Assembly (NCBI GenBank): GCA_964367685.1
Contig: CAYIYM010000013.1
Span: forward strand, 1-62,783
DNA: 62,783 nt
Origin: CAUPWF01 sp964367685
Lineage (GTDB): Bacteria; Bacillota; Clostridia; Lachnospirales; Lachnospiraceae
Direction: 5' to 3'
The stretch's first letter is position 1; every line of letters begins with the position of its first letter. A model generated the notes under the pieces. It was not told the origin of the DNA. It was given only the letters and a program-made list of their open reading frames with translations, and ran no database searches. The position numbers were made by a program, and so were the translations under genes. Shown here one piece after another: positions 27,494-35,828 of the stretch.

Positions 27494-28144
27494 ATGAAAA
27501 ATTCGGAACGTTTATTTCAACATGTAAAAGAAATATGGGATAGTTATCAAAAACATCCATTCATTCAAGGAATTAATGATGGGACATTGGATCAAGAGAA
27601 ATTCAAATTCTATATGATACAAGATTATATCTATTTACTGGATTACACAAAAGTATTTGCATTAGGTGTAGTGAAATCAAAAGAAGAAAGACACATGCAA
27701 CTTTTTGGGAATATGATTCAATCAATTATTAATGTGGAAGCTGATACACATAGAGATTATATGGGGGACCTTGGAGTTACGAAAGAAGAAATTGAAAAAT
27801 CTCCAACAAGTTTAACGACAGATAGCTATACAAAATATATGCTCGCAGTTGCCTTTGAAGAAGGATTAGCAGAGGTTGCGACAGCTGTGTTAGCATGCTC
27901 TTGGAGTTACAAATATATTGCAGATCAGTTAGATAAGGACAAAGATCATGGATTCTACGAAGATTGGGTAGAAATGTACTGTAGTAGAGAGTATGCAATA
28001 GATAATCAAATTATTATTGATTTAGTAGATGAGTTGAGTGCTGGTTATACGGAAACACAGTTAAAGAACCTAGAAGATATTATTTGGAAATGTAGTCGTT
28101 ATGAGTACATGTTTTGGGACATGGCTTGGAATATGGAGATGTAG
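27494..28144 (+). CDS. tenA: TenA-family aminopyrimidine aminohydrolase (thiaminase II)
   Basis: A 216-residue helical TenA protein. Active-site features include the Cys in the LACSWSY motif (about residue 135), QDYIYLLDYTKVFALG near residues 42-60, and a conserved late segment YEMFWDMAW-like (EYMFWDMAWN). It releases HMP from degraded thiamin bases imported by the following ABC transporter. AAGGGG precedes the ATG, and the ATPase gene starts 2 bp after its stop. Confidence 0.93.
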   Translation: MKNSERLFQHVKEIWDSYQKHPFIQGINDGTLDQEKFKFYMIQDYIYLLDYTKVFALGVVKSKEERHMQLFGNMIQSIINVEADTHRDYMGDLGVTKEEIEKSPTSLTTDSYTKYMLAVAFEEGLAEVATAVLACSWSYKYIADQLDKDKDHGFYEDWVEMYCSREYAIDNQIIIDLVDELSAGYTETQLKNLEDIIWKCSRYEYMFWDMAWNMEM

Positions 28145-28146
28145 GG

Positions 28147-28905
28147 GTGTTAGAATTTAAAGAGGTTTCATTTCAGTATAAGGAAGATGAATTTTCTATG
28201 TTAGATCGTTTGTCTTTTGAAGTTGATAAAGGAGAATTTGTATCTATAATTGGAACATCGGGTTGTGGGAAAAGTACTATTTTTCGGTTGATAAACAAGT
28301 TAGAAAATCCATCCAATGGGGATATCCTTGTTAATGGAGTTTCAGTAAAAAAATTGACTAATTACAGTGCTTTTATGCCACAAAAAGACCTGCTATTTCC
28401 ATGGAGAACTATTGAAAAAAATGTGATGTTGCCCTTAGAAATACAGAAGATCTCGAAGGTTGAAATGAAGGAAAAAGCGAAGAAGATACTGGATGATGTA
28501 GGGCTAGCTAGTTATAGCAATCATTATCCAAAAGAATTATCAGGAGGAATGAAGCAACGCGTTTCATTTGCAAGAACACTGATGACAGGAAGTGAGTTAC
28601 TTTTACTAGATGAACCTTTTTCAGCATTAGATAGCTTGACGAGAATTGAGTTACAAGAGTGGCTTATAAAAGAATGGCAGAAACGTAAGCAAACAGTATT
28701 GTTTATCACCCATGATGTAGAAGAAGCGTTATTTTTAAGCAGCAAAATATTGATTATTAAAGAGAGACCAATTTCTAAATTTGATGTTTATGAAGTGCCA
28801 CTTTCTTATCCTAGAATACGTGAAGATATGAAGAATCCAGAGATTGTTGCATTAAAAGAATTGTTAATTCAGCAGTTGAGACAGGAGGGGAAGCATGAAG
28901 ATTAA
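28147..28905 (+). CDS. thiZ: thiamin-precursor ABC transporter ATPase
   Basis: A 252-residue nitrate/taurine/ThiZ-type ABC ATPase. Walker A is GTSGCGKST, the Q-loop is MPQKDLLFPWRT, the signature is LSGGMKQRVSFAR and Walker B is LLLLDEPFSALD. I place the start at GTG 28147 behind GGAGATG (28135-28141). An in-frame ATG at 28114 would lie inside tenA. Operon position implies import of formylaminopyrimidine-type thiamin breakdown products. Confidence 0.88.
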   Translation: MLEFKEVSFQYKEDEFSMLDRLSFEVDKGEFVSIIGTSGCGKSTIFRLINKLENPSNGDILVNGVSVKKLTNYSAFMPQKDLLFPWRTIEKNVMLPLEIQKISKVEMKEKAKKILDDVGLASYSNHYPKELSGGMKQRVSFARTLMTGSELLLLDEPFSALDSLTRIELQEWLIKEWQKRKQTVLFITHDVEEALFLSSKILIIKERPISKFDVYEVPLSYPRIREDMKNPEIVALKELLIQQLRQEGKHED

Positions 28906-29650
28906 GTGGAAGTTGAATGTTCCATCACTTATTGTAATGGGGGTGATTTTAGCGGGCTGGCAAGTACTTGCTATGATTATTGATGCTCATTATATTTTGC
29001 CTTCACCTGTCCAAATAGTAGAGAAATTGTGGGAATTAAGAGACCCTTTGTTTCGTGTTCATTTACCGTCCACTATGTCAGTTACAGGAATTGGACTGTT
29101 AATTTCTGTGATACTAGGACTCGCACTCGCAATTGTAATGGATGCCAATAAATATATACAGCAAGCAATTTATCCAATTATTATTGCGTCTCAAACAATT
29201 CCAACAACTGCAGTTGCTCCATTGTTTGTGCTGTGGTTTGGTTATAGTATTTGGAGTAGAGTATTGGTAACTATATTAATCACATTTTTTCCGATTACAA
29301 TCTCGGTATACGATGGATTGAAAAGTAGTAAACGAGAAATGGAAGAACTATTATATACTTATGGAGCTAGCAAAAGAGATGTGTTTTTGAAAGTGAAAGT
29401 TCCTAATGCAATGCCACAATTCTTCTCTGCATTAAAAATGGCAATTCCACTTAGCATCATAGGTGCGGCAATTGGGGAGTGGCTTGGTGCACAGAGTGGA
29501 TTGGGGTATTTCAGCAAACGGATGATGACTCAGTTAGATGGTGCGGGAGTATTTGCCCCAATTGTGTTACTGAGTATAGTTGCTATGTTGATTGTTGCGC
29601 TTGTGGCGAGAATAGAGCAACAAGTTGTGAAGCATCGCAAGGAATTGTGA
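28895..29650 (+). CDS. thiX: thiamin-precursor ABC transporter permease
   Basis: A 251-residue BPD-type permease with about six TM helices. The EAA-like loop reads YGASKRDVFLKVKVPNAMP, and GAAIGEWLGAQSGLGY is typical of the SsuC/ThiX group. It overlaps the ATPase gene by 11 bp and has AGGAGGGG before its ATG. Confidence 0.88.
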   Translation: MKIKWKLNVPSLIVMGVILAGWQVLAMIIDAHYILPSPVQIVEKLWELRDPLFRVHLPSTMSVTGIGLLISVILGLALAIVMDANKYIQQAIYPIIIASQTIPTTAVAPLFVLWFGYSIWSRVLVTILITFFPITISVYDGLKSSKREMEELLYTYGASKRDVFLKVKVPNAMPQFFSALKMAIPLSIIGAAIGEWLGAQSGLGYFSKRMMTQLDGAGVFAPIVLLSIVAMLIVALVARIEQQVVKHRKEL

Positions 29651-29685
29651 TAAGAACAGAAACAGTGGATAAGGAGAGGCATTAA

Positions 29686-30729
29686 TTGGGAAAAGTTATG
29701 AAAATTAATAAAATGAAGTGGATAAAGCAAGGGATTATCTTGATGATGATTTCTAGTATGCTTATAACAGGATGTAGTTCTGCAGATGGTAATGAAAAAA
29801 ACAAGGGGACGGATGGGGAAGCTTTAGAAACCTTCGATTTGGTATTAGATTGGTACCCTAATGCAGTACATTCATTTATCTATGTAGCAATGGAAAAGGG
29901 CTATTATGAAGAAGAAGGATTGGAAGTTAACATTCAATTTCCCGCCAATACAAATGATGCAATTTCACTTACAGCAGCAGGAAAGGCAGATGCGGGAATC
30001 TATTATATGCATGATGTTGTTGAAACGAACGTAGAACAAGATGTGCCAATTCGTTCGATTGCAACAATCATACAAAGTCCACTTACTGTATTTGTGTCTT
30101 TGAAAGAGAGTAATATTACTTCAACGCAAGATATGGTAGGGAAGACCGTGGGGGCAAGTTCCAGCCAATTAACAGAAAATATTATTGGTTATATGATGGA
30201 ACAACAAGGCCATAGTGTCGAAGATGTTGTAATCCAAGATGTTGGATTTGATTTAATGAGTGCGTTGACTACAGGAAATGTTGATCTTACATATGGCGGC
30301 ATGTTAAATCATGAGGTTCCACAATTAGAGAAAGAGGGATTTGAAGTAGACTATTTCTTCCCTACTGAATATGGGATGCCTAATTATTATGAAATGATTC
30401 TAATTACAGGGGAGGAGCAAATTTCAGAAGAAGAAGAGAAATTTGCGAAATTCATTCGAGCTTCTAAGAGAGGATTTGAAGATGTAAAAGCAGATCCAGA
30501 GGCCGCACTCGAAATTATGTTAGAAAATCAAAATGCAGAGAATTTCCCATTAGATGAAGAGGTAGAAACTAAGAGTTTAGAAATGTTACTACCATTGATG
30601 GAGCTAGAAGAAGGAACATTTATGGAACAAGATGTCGAAATTTGGCAGGATAATATTGACTGGTTGGTTGAAAATGAGATGATAAGCAAATCTATTGATG
30701 CGAAAGAAATTGTAGTGGATATTGAGTAG
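29686..30729 (+). CDS. thiY: thiamin-precursor substrate-binding lipoprotein (NMT1/ThiY-like)
   Basis: A 347-residue lipoprotein. The signal ends at the lipobox LITGC. The mature part begins with LVLDWYPNAVHSFIYVAMEKGYYEEEGL, which I cite as LDWYPNAVHS and KGYYEEEGL; this is the NMT1/ThiY fold that binds pyrimidine thiamin precursors. The start is TTG at 29686, chosen for AAGGAGAGG six bases upstream; the ATG at 29698 has no good site. It is the last gene before a terminator. Confidence 0.88.
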   Translation: MGKVMKINKMKWIKQGIILMMISSMLITGCSSADGNEKNKGTDGEALETFDLVLDWYPNAVHSFIYVAMEKGYYEEEGLEVNIQFPANTNDAISLTAAGKADAGIYYMHDVVETNVEQDVPIRSIATIIQSPLTVFVSLKESNITSTQDMVGKTVGASSSQLTENIIGYMMEQQGHSVEDVVIQDVGFDLMSALTTGNVDLTYGGMLNHEVPQLEKEGFEVDYFFPTEYGMPNYYEMILITGEEQISEEEEKFAKFIRASKRGFEDVKADPEAALEIMLENQNAENFPLDEEVETKSLEMLLPLMELEEGTFMEQDVEIWQDNIDWLVENEMISKSIDAKEIVVDIE

Positions 30730-30753
30730 CCGAATCTTCTTGATTGTGAAAGA

Positions 30754-30783
30754 AAAAGGAAGTGCTGAACAGCACTTCCTTTT
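30754..30783. terminator. bidirectional terminator after the thi operon
   Basis: AAAAGGAAGTGCT pairs with AGCACTTCCTTTT around loop GAAC. It also serves the convergent fucU gene. Confidence 0.88.
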
Positions 30784-30794
30784 GTGTATAATAA

Positions 30795-31235
30795 TTAATC
30801 TACGACTACGCCTTTTTGTAAGATTACGTTAGCATAAAGAGCTTTTTCGCTTGTTGCGATAATTGCATATGCTTTTTTGGCTTCATCATAAAATGCAAAA
30901 CGCTCAATATTAGTTACTGCATCACTTCCGCGGTTATCAAATTTAGACACGATGGCCTTATACTCATCCCAAATTGGTGTTTCTACAGTATCCCCATCTA
31001 CAACTTTCATAAGGGAAACAGGTTTTTCAACATAAGTATCCAATGGGAAAACTTCTAAAATTGCTTCTAAGATTTCTGGAACGTTGTGTCCGTCCATTCG
31101 TAGAACAATCCCATCTTTTCCCATAGATTCCGCAGGGAAATTCCCATCAGCAATTACAATTTGGTCACTGTGTCCCATTTCACAAAGAATTTTTAGTAAC
31201 TCAGGTGATAAAATTTTAGGTATTCCTTTTAACAT
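30795..31235 (-). CDS. fucU: L-fucose mutarotase (RbsD/FucU family)
   Basis: A 146-residue protein with the FucU pattern: MLKGIPKILSPELLKILCEMGHSD (cited as LKGIPKILSPELL and MGHSDQIVIADGNFP), RMDGHNVPEIL and the late AYAIIATSE. The conserved His of MGHSD is the likely catalytic base. It interconverts fucose anomers so that the isomerase receives the right form. It has its own promoter and AAAGGAG site, and lies on the opposite strand from the rest of the sugar genes. Confidence 0.92.
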   Translation of the reverse strand: MLKGIPKILSPELLKILCEMGHSDQIVIADGNFPAESMGKDGIVLRMDGHNVPEILEAILEVFPLDTYVEKPVSLMKVVDGDTVETPIWDEYKAIVSKFDNRGSDAVTNIERFAFYDEAKKAYAIIATSEKALYANVILQKGVVVD

Positions 31236-31262
31236 AATTATAAGCTCCTTTAGTTTTTCACT

Positions 31263-31291
31263 AGCATATCATTAATTGAATTGAATGACAA
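31263..31291 (-). promoter_or_regulatory. fucU: sigma-A promoter of fucU
   Basis: Minus-strand TTGTCA (plus 31286-31291), 17-bp spacer and TATGCT (plus 31263-31268), 28 bp from the fucU start. Confidence 0.6.
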
Positions 31292-31292
31292 C

Positions 31293-31347
31293 TACAAAAA
31301 TAATTAGGGTGTTTGATTTCTACAAAATAATTAAGGTGTTTGATTTC
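31293..31347. repeat. 27-28 bp tandem duplication at the araC 3' end
   Basis: TACAAAAATAATTAGGGTG plus TTTGATTTC (31293-31320) is followed at once by TACAAAATAATTAAGGTG plus TTTGATTTC (31321-31347). The copies differ by one base indel and one substitution. The second copy encodes the last residues and stop of the AraC gene. Confidence 0.9.
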
Positions 31348-32191
31348 GTTTGCGATATGTGCTTGCGGTCATGCCATAATAGCTCTTAAAAGCATAGGAA
31401 AAGTGTTCAACAGTCGAATACCCTAAATCAAAAGCTAGTTCGGTAATACTCATATCAGAATCTAATAGTCGAAGAGCGGCAACGGCCATCTTTGATTCCA
31501 TTTTTTTTTGTAAAAAAGTTTTGCCATAATAATCCTTAATAAATCGTTCGGTTTGCCGTGGACTTAGGCTTAGCCTGGCGGCTAACTTCTCCAGTGTGAG
31601 GGTTTTGTATTCGTAAAGAAAATACTCCTCTACTACAAGGGATTTACTATCACCTAAGTTAGATTGTGGAAAGTGTTTTACAGATTCACTGCGATGTTTA
31701 TAATTACGAACGAGCTTAATAATCATTTGGGAGAGTAAGGTTTCTACTTGGGTCATATAACCTGCATATTGATATTTTAATTCATGAAATAAGTTCTGCA
31801 TATGTAAATGCAGTTCTTGAGTGTCTTGTCCAAACCAAATAGGAGTATCCGCAAATAAAGATAAAATAGAACCCTCGGACTTAGCTAAGGACTTGGTGTC
31901 TAATTTTAAAAGAATACAATATTCAATCATAGGATCTTTATTGTCTGGTATTTGAGCATGATTTACGTGGGGACCTGTCACATATAACGTATTTGGTGAT
32001 ACATCGTAGGTAGTATTATCAATGACTACTTGTCCCTTGCCATAAGGAATGTAATGAATTTCGTAACTATTATTTCCATGGCTATGCTGGGGAATCGTAC
32101 GGTGGAATGTTTCATATACAATATTTAGTGCTGAAAATGTGGTGTGTTCGATTTTGAATTGTATATTTTGATCAGTATAGATGGTCTTCAT
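31331..32191 (-). CDS. AraC-family regulator with cupin domain (regulator 1 of the sugar island)
   Basis: A 286-residue regulator. The N-terminal cupin sensor domain contains HSHGNNSYEIHYIPYGKG (cited in part as HSHGNNSYEIHYIP). Two C-terminal helix-turn-helix motifs follow: LTLEKLAARLSLSPRQTERFI and SITELAFDLGYSTVEHFSYAF. The ATG at 32191 is preferred to a TTG three codons earlier. It is divergent from the aldolase operon, whose upstream region has a pair of CGATTAT half-sites, so it probably activates that operon in response to its sugar. Confidence 0.88.
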   Translation of the reverse strand: MKTIYTDQNIQFKIEHTTFSALNIVYETFHRTIPQHSHGNNSYEIHYIPYGKGQVVIDNTTYDVSPNTLYVTGPHVNHAQIPDNKDPMIEYCILLKLDTKSLAKSEGSILSLFADTPIWFGQDTQELHLHMQNLFHELKYQYAGYMTQVETLLSQMIIKLVRNYKHRSESVKHFPQSNLGDSKSLVVEEYFLYEYKTLTLEKLAARLSLSPRQTERFIKDYYGKTFLQKKMESKMAVAALRLLDSDMSITELAFDLGYSTVEHFSYAFKSYYGMTASTYRKRNQTP

Positions 32192-32261
32192 GATAATCAA
32201 CTCACTTTCTTATATATTTCATTTAGTATACCGATTTTATAAGATAAAAGCAATAAATATT

Positions 32262-32332
32262 CGATTATACGACATATTGAGAGCGATTATGTCAATTGAA
32301 TATATAGATAAATGGTTAGAATCTAATATAAT
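32262..32332 (+). promoter_or_regulatory. promoter region of the aldolase operon with AraC-type half-sites
   Basis: CGATTAT occurs at 32262-32268 and again at 32284-32290, 22 bp or two helical turns apart on the same face. TATAAT follows at 32327-32332, with no good -35 box. This is the layout of an activator-dependent AraC-family promoter. Confidence 0.55.
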
Positions 32333-32371
32333 TAGTATTATAAACTTTAAACAATTGATGGAGGTATAGTC

Positions 32372-33220
32372 ATGGCATTAGTTACGACAAAAGAAATGTT
32401 ACAAAAAGCAAGAAGAGAAGGGTATGCAGTTGGAGCCTTTAATGGTGAAAATATGGAGATGATTCAGGCAATTGTGGCTGCTGCAGAAGAAATCAACAGC
32501 CCAGTTATCATACAAACTACTCCATCTACAATTCGATATGCAAGCGCATCAATTTATGCAAGTATTGTAAAAGCAATTGCCGAGCAAGCATCTGTTCCAG
32601 TTGCAATTCACTTAGATCATGGAAGCAGCTTCGAGTTAGCAGAGGGATGTATGGAAAGTGGATACACATCAATCATGATTGATGGATCACATGAAACCTT
32701 AGAAGGCAATATCGATTTGACGAAGAAAGTAATTGAAATTGCTAGAGAAAAAGGAATTCCTGTAGAGGCTGAATTAGGAAAAATCGGAGGAAAAGAAGAC
32801 GATTTAGATGTAGAGGCAGATACAAATACAAATGTAGAAGAGGCAGTTTATTTTGTTAAGGAGACAAATGTGGATTCTCTTGCAATTGCAATTGGTACAG
32901 CGCATGGGTTTTATGTAGGAACACCTGTCCTTGATAAGAATCGTTTATCAGAAATTGCAGCAGTAGTAGATATTCCACTTGTATTGCATGGTGCTTCGGG
33001 AATTAGTGACGAAGAAATTAGCGATTGTGTGAAACGAGGAATTGCAAAAGTTAATTTCGCAACAGAATTACGTGTGGCTTATACACAAGCAATGAGAGAA
33101 TTAGCAAGTCAAGATGAAAAGGTATTTGATCCAAAATCATTTGGTAAGGTGGGAATGGAAGCTGTAAAAGCATTAGTAATGAATCGTATGAAAGTATGTG
33201 GCTGTGATAATAAAGCCTAG
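32372..33220 (+). CDS. class II ketose-phosphate aldolase (GatY/KbaY-like)
   Basis: A 282-residue class II zinc aldolase of the fructose/tagatose-bisphosphate family. Visible active-site elements are HLDHGSSFELA with zinc and catalytic residues, EAELGKIGGKEDD, GTAHGFYVG with a zinc His and VLHGASGISDEEI. It would cleave a ketose phosphate to DHAP plus an aldehyde. The presence of a GatZ-like gene three genes downstream suggests a GatY-GatZ type complex. GGAGG precedes the ATG. The true substrate is uncertain; tagatose-1,6-bisphosphate or a ketose-1-phosphate are both possible. Confidence 0.88.
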   Translation: MALVTTKEMLQKARREGYAVGAFNGENMEMIQAIVAAAEEINSPVIIQTTPSTIRYASASIYASIVKAIAEQASVPVAIHLDHGSSFELAEGCMESGYTSIMIDGSHETLEGNIDLTKKVIEIAREKGIPVEAELGKIGGKEDDLDVEADTNTNVEEAVYFVKETNVDSLAIAIGTAHGFYVGTPVLDKNRLSEIAAVVDIPLVLHGASGISDEEISDCVKRGIAKVNFATELRVAYTQAMRELASQDEKVFDPKSFGKVGMEAVKALVMNRMKVCGCDNKA

Positions 33221-33233
33221 AAACGAGGGCAGA

Positions 33234-34751
33234 ATGAGAGAATTACTTTTAGGAATTGATATAGGAACCAGCGCTTGTAAAGTAGCTGTGTTTGATAAAC
33301 AGGGAAATGTTATTGGAAGCGAAGTTGGAAATTATCAAGTGTATTATCCCAATCCAGGTTGGGTAGAACAAGACCCAGATGAGTGGTGGGAAGCAGTATG
33401 TGGAGCAATTAAGAAAATGTTATACAATGCCCAAATTAAACCAGAAGAAATTAAAGGGATAGGAATTGATGGACAAAGTTGGTCAGCGATTCCGATTGAT
33501 CACACTGGAAAGGTTTTGGCGAATACGCCTATTTGGATGGACACAAGAGCAATGGAAATCTGTGATCGTTTGAATCAATCAGTTGGCGAAGAGAATATAT
33601 TTGAACTAGCCGGCAATTCGCTACAACCATCTTATACAACTGCAAAAATCATTTGGTTCAAAGAGTATATGCCAGAGATGTATGCAAATATTTACAAAAT
33701 ATTACAATCCAATTCGTTTATTGCATATCGACTAACTGGTGTATGTTCACAGGATGTGTCACAAGGGTATGGATTACATTGTTTTGATATGCGAAAGAAA
33801 CAATGGGACAAAGAAATGTGTGAAAAACTAGGAATTCCATTTTCTTTTCTTTCACCAATATATGAATGTCATGAAGTAATCGGGCAAGTGAACAAAAAAG
33901 CAGCAGAGCTTTCGGGCTTGTGTGAAGGCACACCAGTAGTGGCAGGTGCACTGGATGCAGCGTGTGGCACACTTGGAGCAGGAGTGATTCATCCAGGAGA
34001 AACACAAGAGCAGGGCGGACAAGCTGGAGGAATGAGTATTTGCACAGAAGAATATGTGGCAGATCCGAGATTAATACTTGGCTATCATGCTGTGCCAGGA
34101 AAATGGTTACTACAAGGTGGAACAGTTGGTGGCGGTGGCGTTATGCGTTGGATGGAGCGAGAGTTTGGATCCTTTGAAAGAAGCCAAGAAAATGCATTGG
34201 AGCGTTCATCCTTGATGCAATTTAATGATTTGGCTGATCCTATTGCACCTGGAAGTGATGGATTAGTTTTTCTGCCATACATGGCTGGAGAACGTTCTCC
34301 GATTTGGGACCCAAATGCAAAAGGTGTATTCTATGGATTAGATTTCAGTAAAACGAAAGGACACTTTATTCGTGCAGCGATGGAGGGAGTAGCATTTGCA
34401 CTGCAACACAATCTAAGAATTGCAGAAGAACAAGGCGCAAAAGTACAAGAATTAATGGCAGTTGGAGGTGCAGCAAACTCTCTACTATGGACACAAATAA
34501 AGGCTGACATTACTGGAAAAACTATCCTAGTTCCGTCATCAGATACTGCGACTACATTAGGGGCTGTTATTTTGGCAGGAGTAGGAATAGGGATGTATGA
34601 GAGTTTTGAGGAAGCGATTTCACTTACAGTGAAGAAGACAAGAACACATACACCAAATATGGAAAATCATGAGCAGTATAAAAAGTCATATGAAACATAT
34701 TTGAAGTTATATCAATCATTAGAACCAATTATGAATCAAGAGGAGGCGTAA
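33234..34751 (+). CDS. FGGY-family carbohydrate kinase (xylulokinase-like)
   Basis: A 505-residue FGGY kinase. The N-terminal ATPase motif is LLGIDIGTSACKVAVFD, the substrate region contains GIDGQSWSAIPID and TPIWMDTRA, and the C-terminal half has EGVAFALQHNLRI and AVGGAANSLLWTQIKADITG. It is closest in pattern to xylulokinases, but the operon suggests another ketose. I start it at ATG 33234 behind GAGGG; a frame from 33198 overlaps the aldolase gene. Confidence 0.87.
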   Translation: MRELLLGIDIGTSACKVAVFDKQGNVIGSEVGNYQVYYPNPGWVEQDPDEWWEAVCGAIKKMLYNAQIKPEEIKGIGIDGQSWSAIPIDHTGKVLANTPIWMDTRAMEICDRLNQSVGEENIFELAGNSLQPSYTTAKIIWFKEYMPEMYANIYKILQSNSFIAYRLTGVCSQDVSQGYGLHCFDMRKKQWDKEMCEKLGIPFSFLSPIYECHEVIGQVNKKAAELSGLCEGTPVVAGALDAACGTLGAGVIHPGETQEQGGQAGGMSICTEEYVADPRLILGYHAVPGKWLLQGGTVGGGGVMRWMEREFGSFERSQENALERSSLMQFNDLADPIAPGSDGLVFLPYMAGERSPIWDPNAKGVFYGLDFSKTKGHFIRAAMEGVAFALQHNLRIAEEQGAKVQELMAVGGAANSLLWTQIKADITGKTILVPSSDTATTLGAVILAGVGIGMYESFEEAISLTVKKTRTHTPNMENHEQYKKSYETYLKLYQSLEPIMNQEEA

Positions 34752-34754
34752 AGA

Positions 34755-35804
34755 ATGAAGGCAGGAGTTGTACATGGCGTTGGAGATATACGTTACGAAG
34801 AAATTCCGAATCCAGAAGTAGAAGCTGGAAAAGTGTTAGTTAAAGTGAAGTATACTGGAATCTGTGGTTCAGATATTCCAAGAGTAAATGCGGACGCATG
34901 CCATTTTTATCCCAATGTATTAGGACATGAGTTCTCGGGTGTGGTGGCAGCAATTGGTGATGGTGTTACTAGCGTGAAAGAAGGCGATCGAGTAGCGGGA
35001 GTTCCGCTAGTCCCTTGTATGAAATGTGCGGATTGTTTAAAGGGAGATTATGCACTTTGTAAGCATTATAGCTTCATTGGTTCAAGAGAATTTGGAAGTT
35101 TTGCAGAGTATATCGCTGTCCCAGAAAAAAATGTAGTGAAGTTTGACGAAGAAGTAAGCTTTGAGCAAGGCGCATTCTTTGAACCTGCTACAGTTGCACT
35201 TCACGGATTACAAAGAGTAAATTACGAAGGCGGAAAAACAGTAGCCATTTTAGGTGGTGGAACCATTGGATTATTTGTTATGCAGTGGGCGAAAATATTT
35301 GGAGCAAAAGAAGTAGTAGTATTCGATATTGATAATGAAAAATTAGTGCTTGCGAAAGAACTTGGGGCAACAGGTGGTATTAATACATTGGAACCAGATT
35401 ATCTAGAACAAGCAAATGAACTAACAAAAGGACGTGGTTTCGATTACGTATACGAAACAGCTGGAAATACAATTACTATGAAGATGGCATTTCATTTAGC
35501 AGCAAATGCAGCACAAGTTTGCTTTGTTGGAACTCCAACTAAGGAACTTACATTTACAGTAGAAGAATGGGAGAAGATGAATCGGAAAGAATTTATACTC
35601 ACTGGTTCATGGATGTCTTACAGTGCACCATTTCCTGGAAAAGAATGGACATTAACAGCCCATTACTTTAAGACAGGAGACTTGAAATTCGATCCAAGAT
35701 TCATTGATAAAAAAATTGGATTAAGTGAAATTGCGAAAGCCTTTGAATTATTTAAAACACCGGGAACAGTAAAAGGAAAGTTACTTATCGACAGTGAACA
35801 ATAA
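34755..35804 (+). CDS. zinc-dependent medium-chain dehydrogenase, GatD-like
   Basis: A 349-residue MDR dehydrogenase. Catalytic zinc ligands lie in GICGSD and GHEFSG, structural zinc cysteines in VPCMKCADCLKGDYALC, and the NAD site is ILGGGTIGLFVMQ. The stretches SFIGSREFGSFAEYI and GSWMSYSAPFPGKEW closely recall E. coli galactitol-1-phosphate 5-dehydrogenase (GatD), from memory. It would interconvert a polyol (phosphate) and a ketose (phosphate). It starts 3 bp after the kinase gene. Confidence 0.87.
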   Translation: MKAGVVHGVGDIRYEEIPNPEVEAGKVLVKVKYTGICGSDIPRVNADACHFYPNVLGHEFSGVVAAIGDGVTSVKEGDRVAGVPLVPCMKCADCLKGDYALCKHYSFIGSREFGSFAEYIAVPEKNVVKFDEEVSFEQGAFFEPATVALHGLQRVNYEGGKTVAILGGGTIGLFVMQWAKIFGAKEVVVFDIDNEKLVLAKELGATGGINTLEPDYLEQANELTKGRGFDYVYETAGNTITMKMAFHLAANAAQVCFVGTPTKELTFTVEEWEKMNRKEFILTGSWMSYSAPFPGKEWTLTAHYFKTGDLKFDPRFIDKKIGLSEIAKAFELFKTPGTVKGKLLIDSEQ

Positions 35805-35828
35805 ATGATAACATTTGGAGGAATGAGA

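Noticed and set aside
31293..31347. CRISPR-like repeat
   Set aside because: Only two directly adjacent copies without spacers; it is a tandem duplication.
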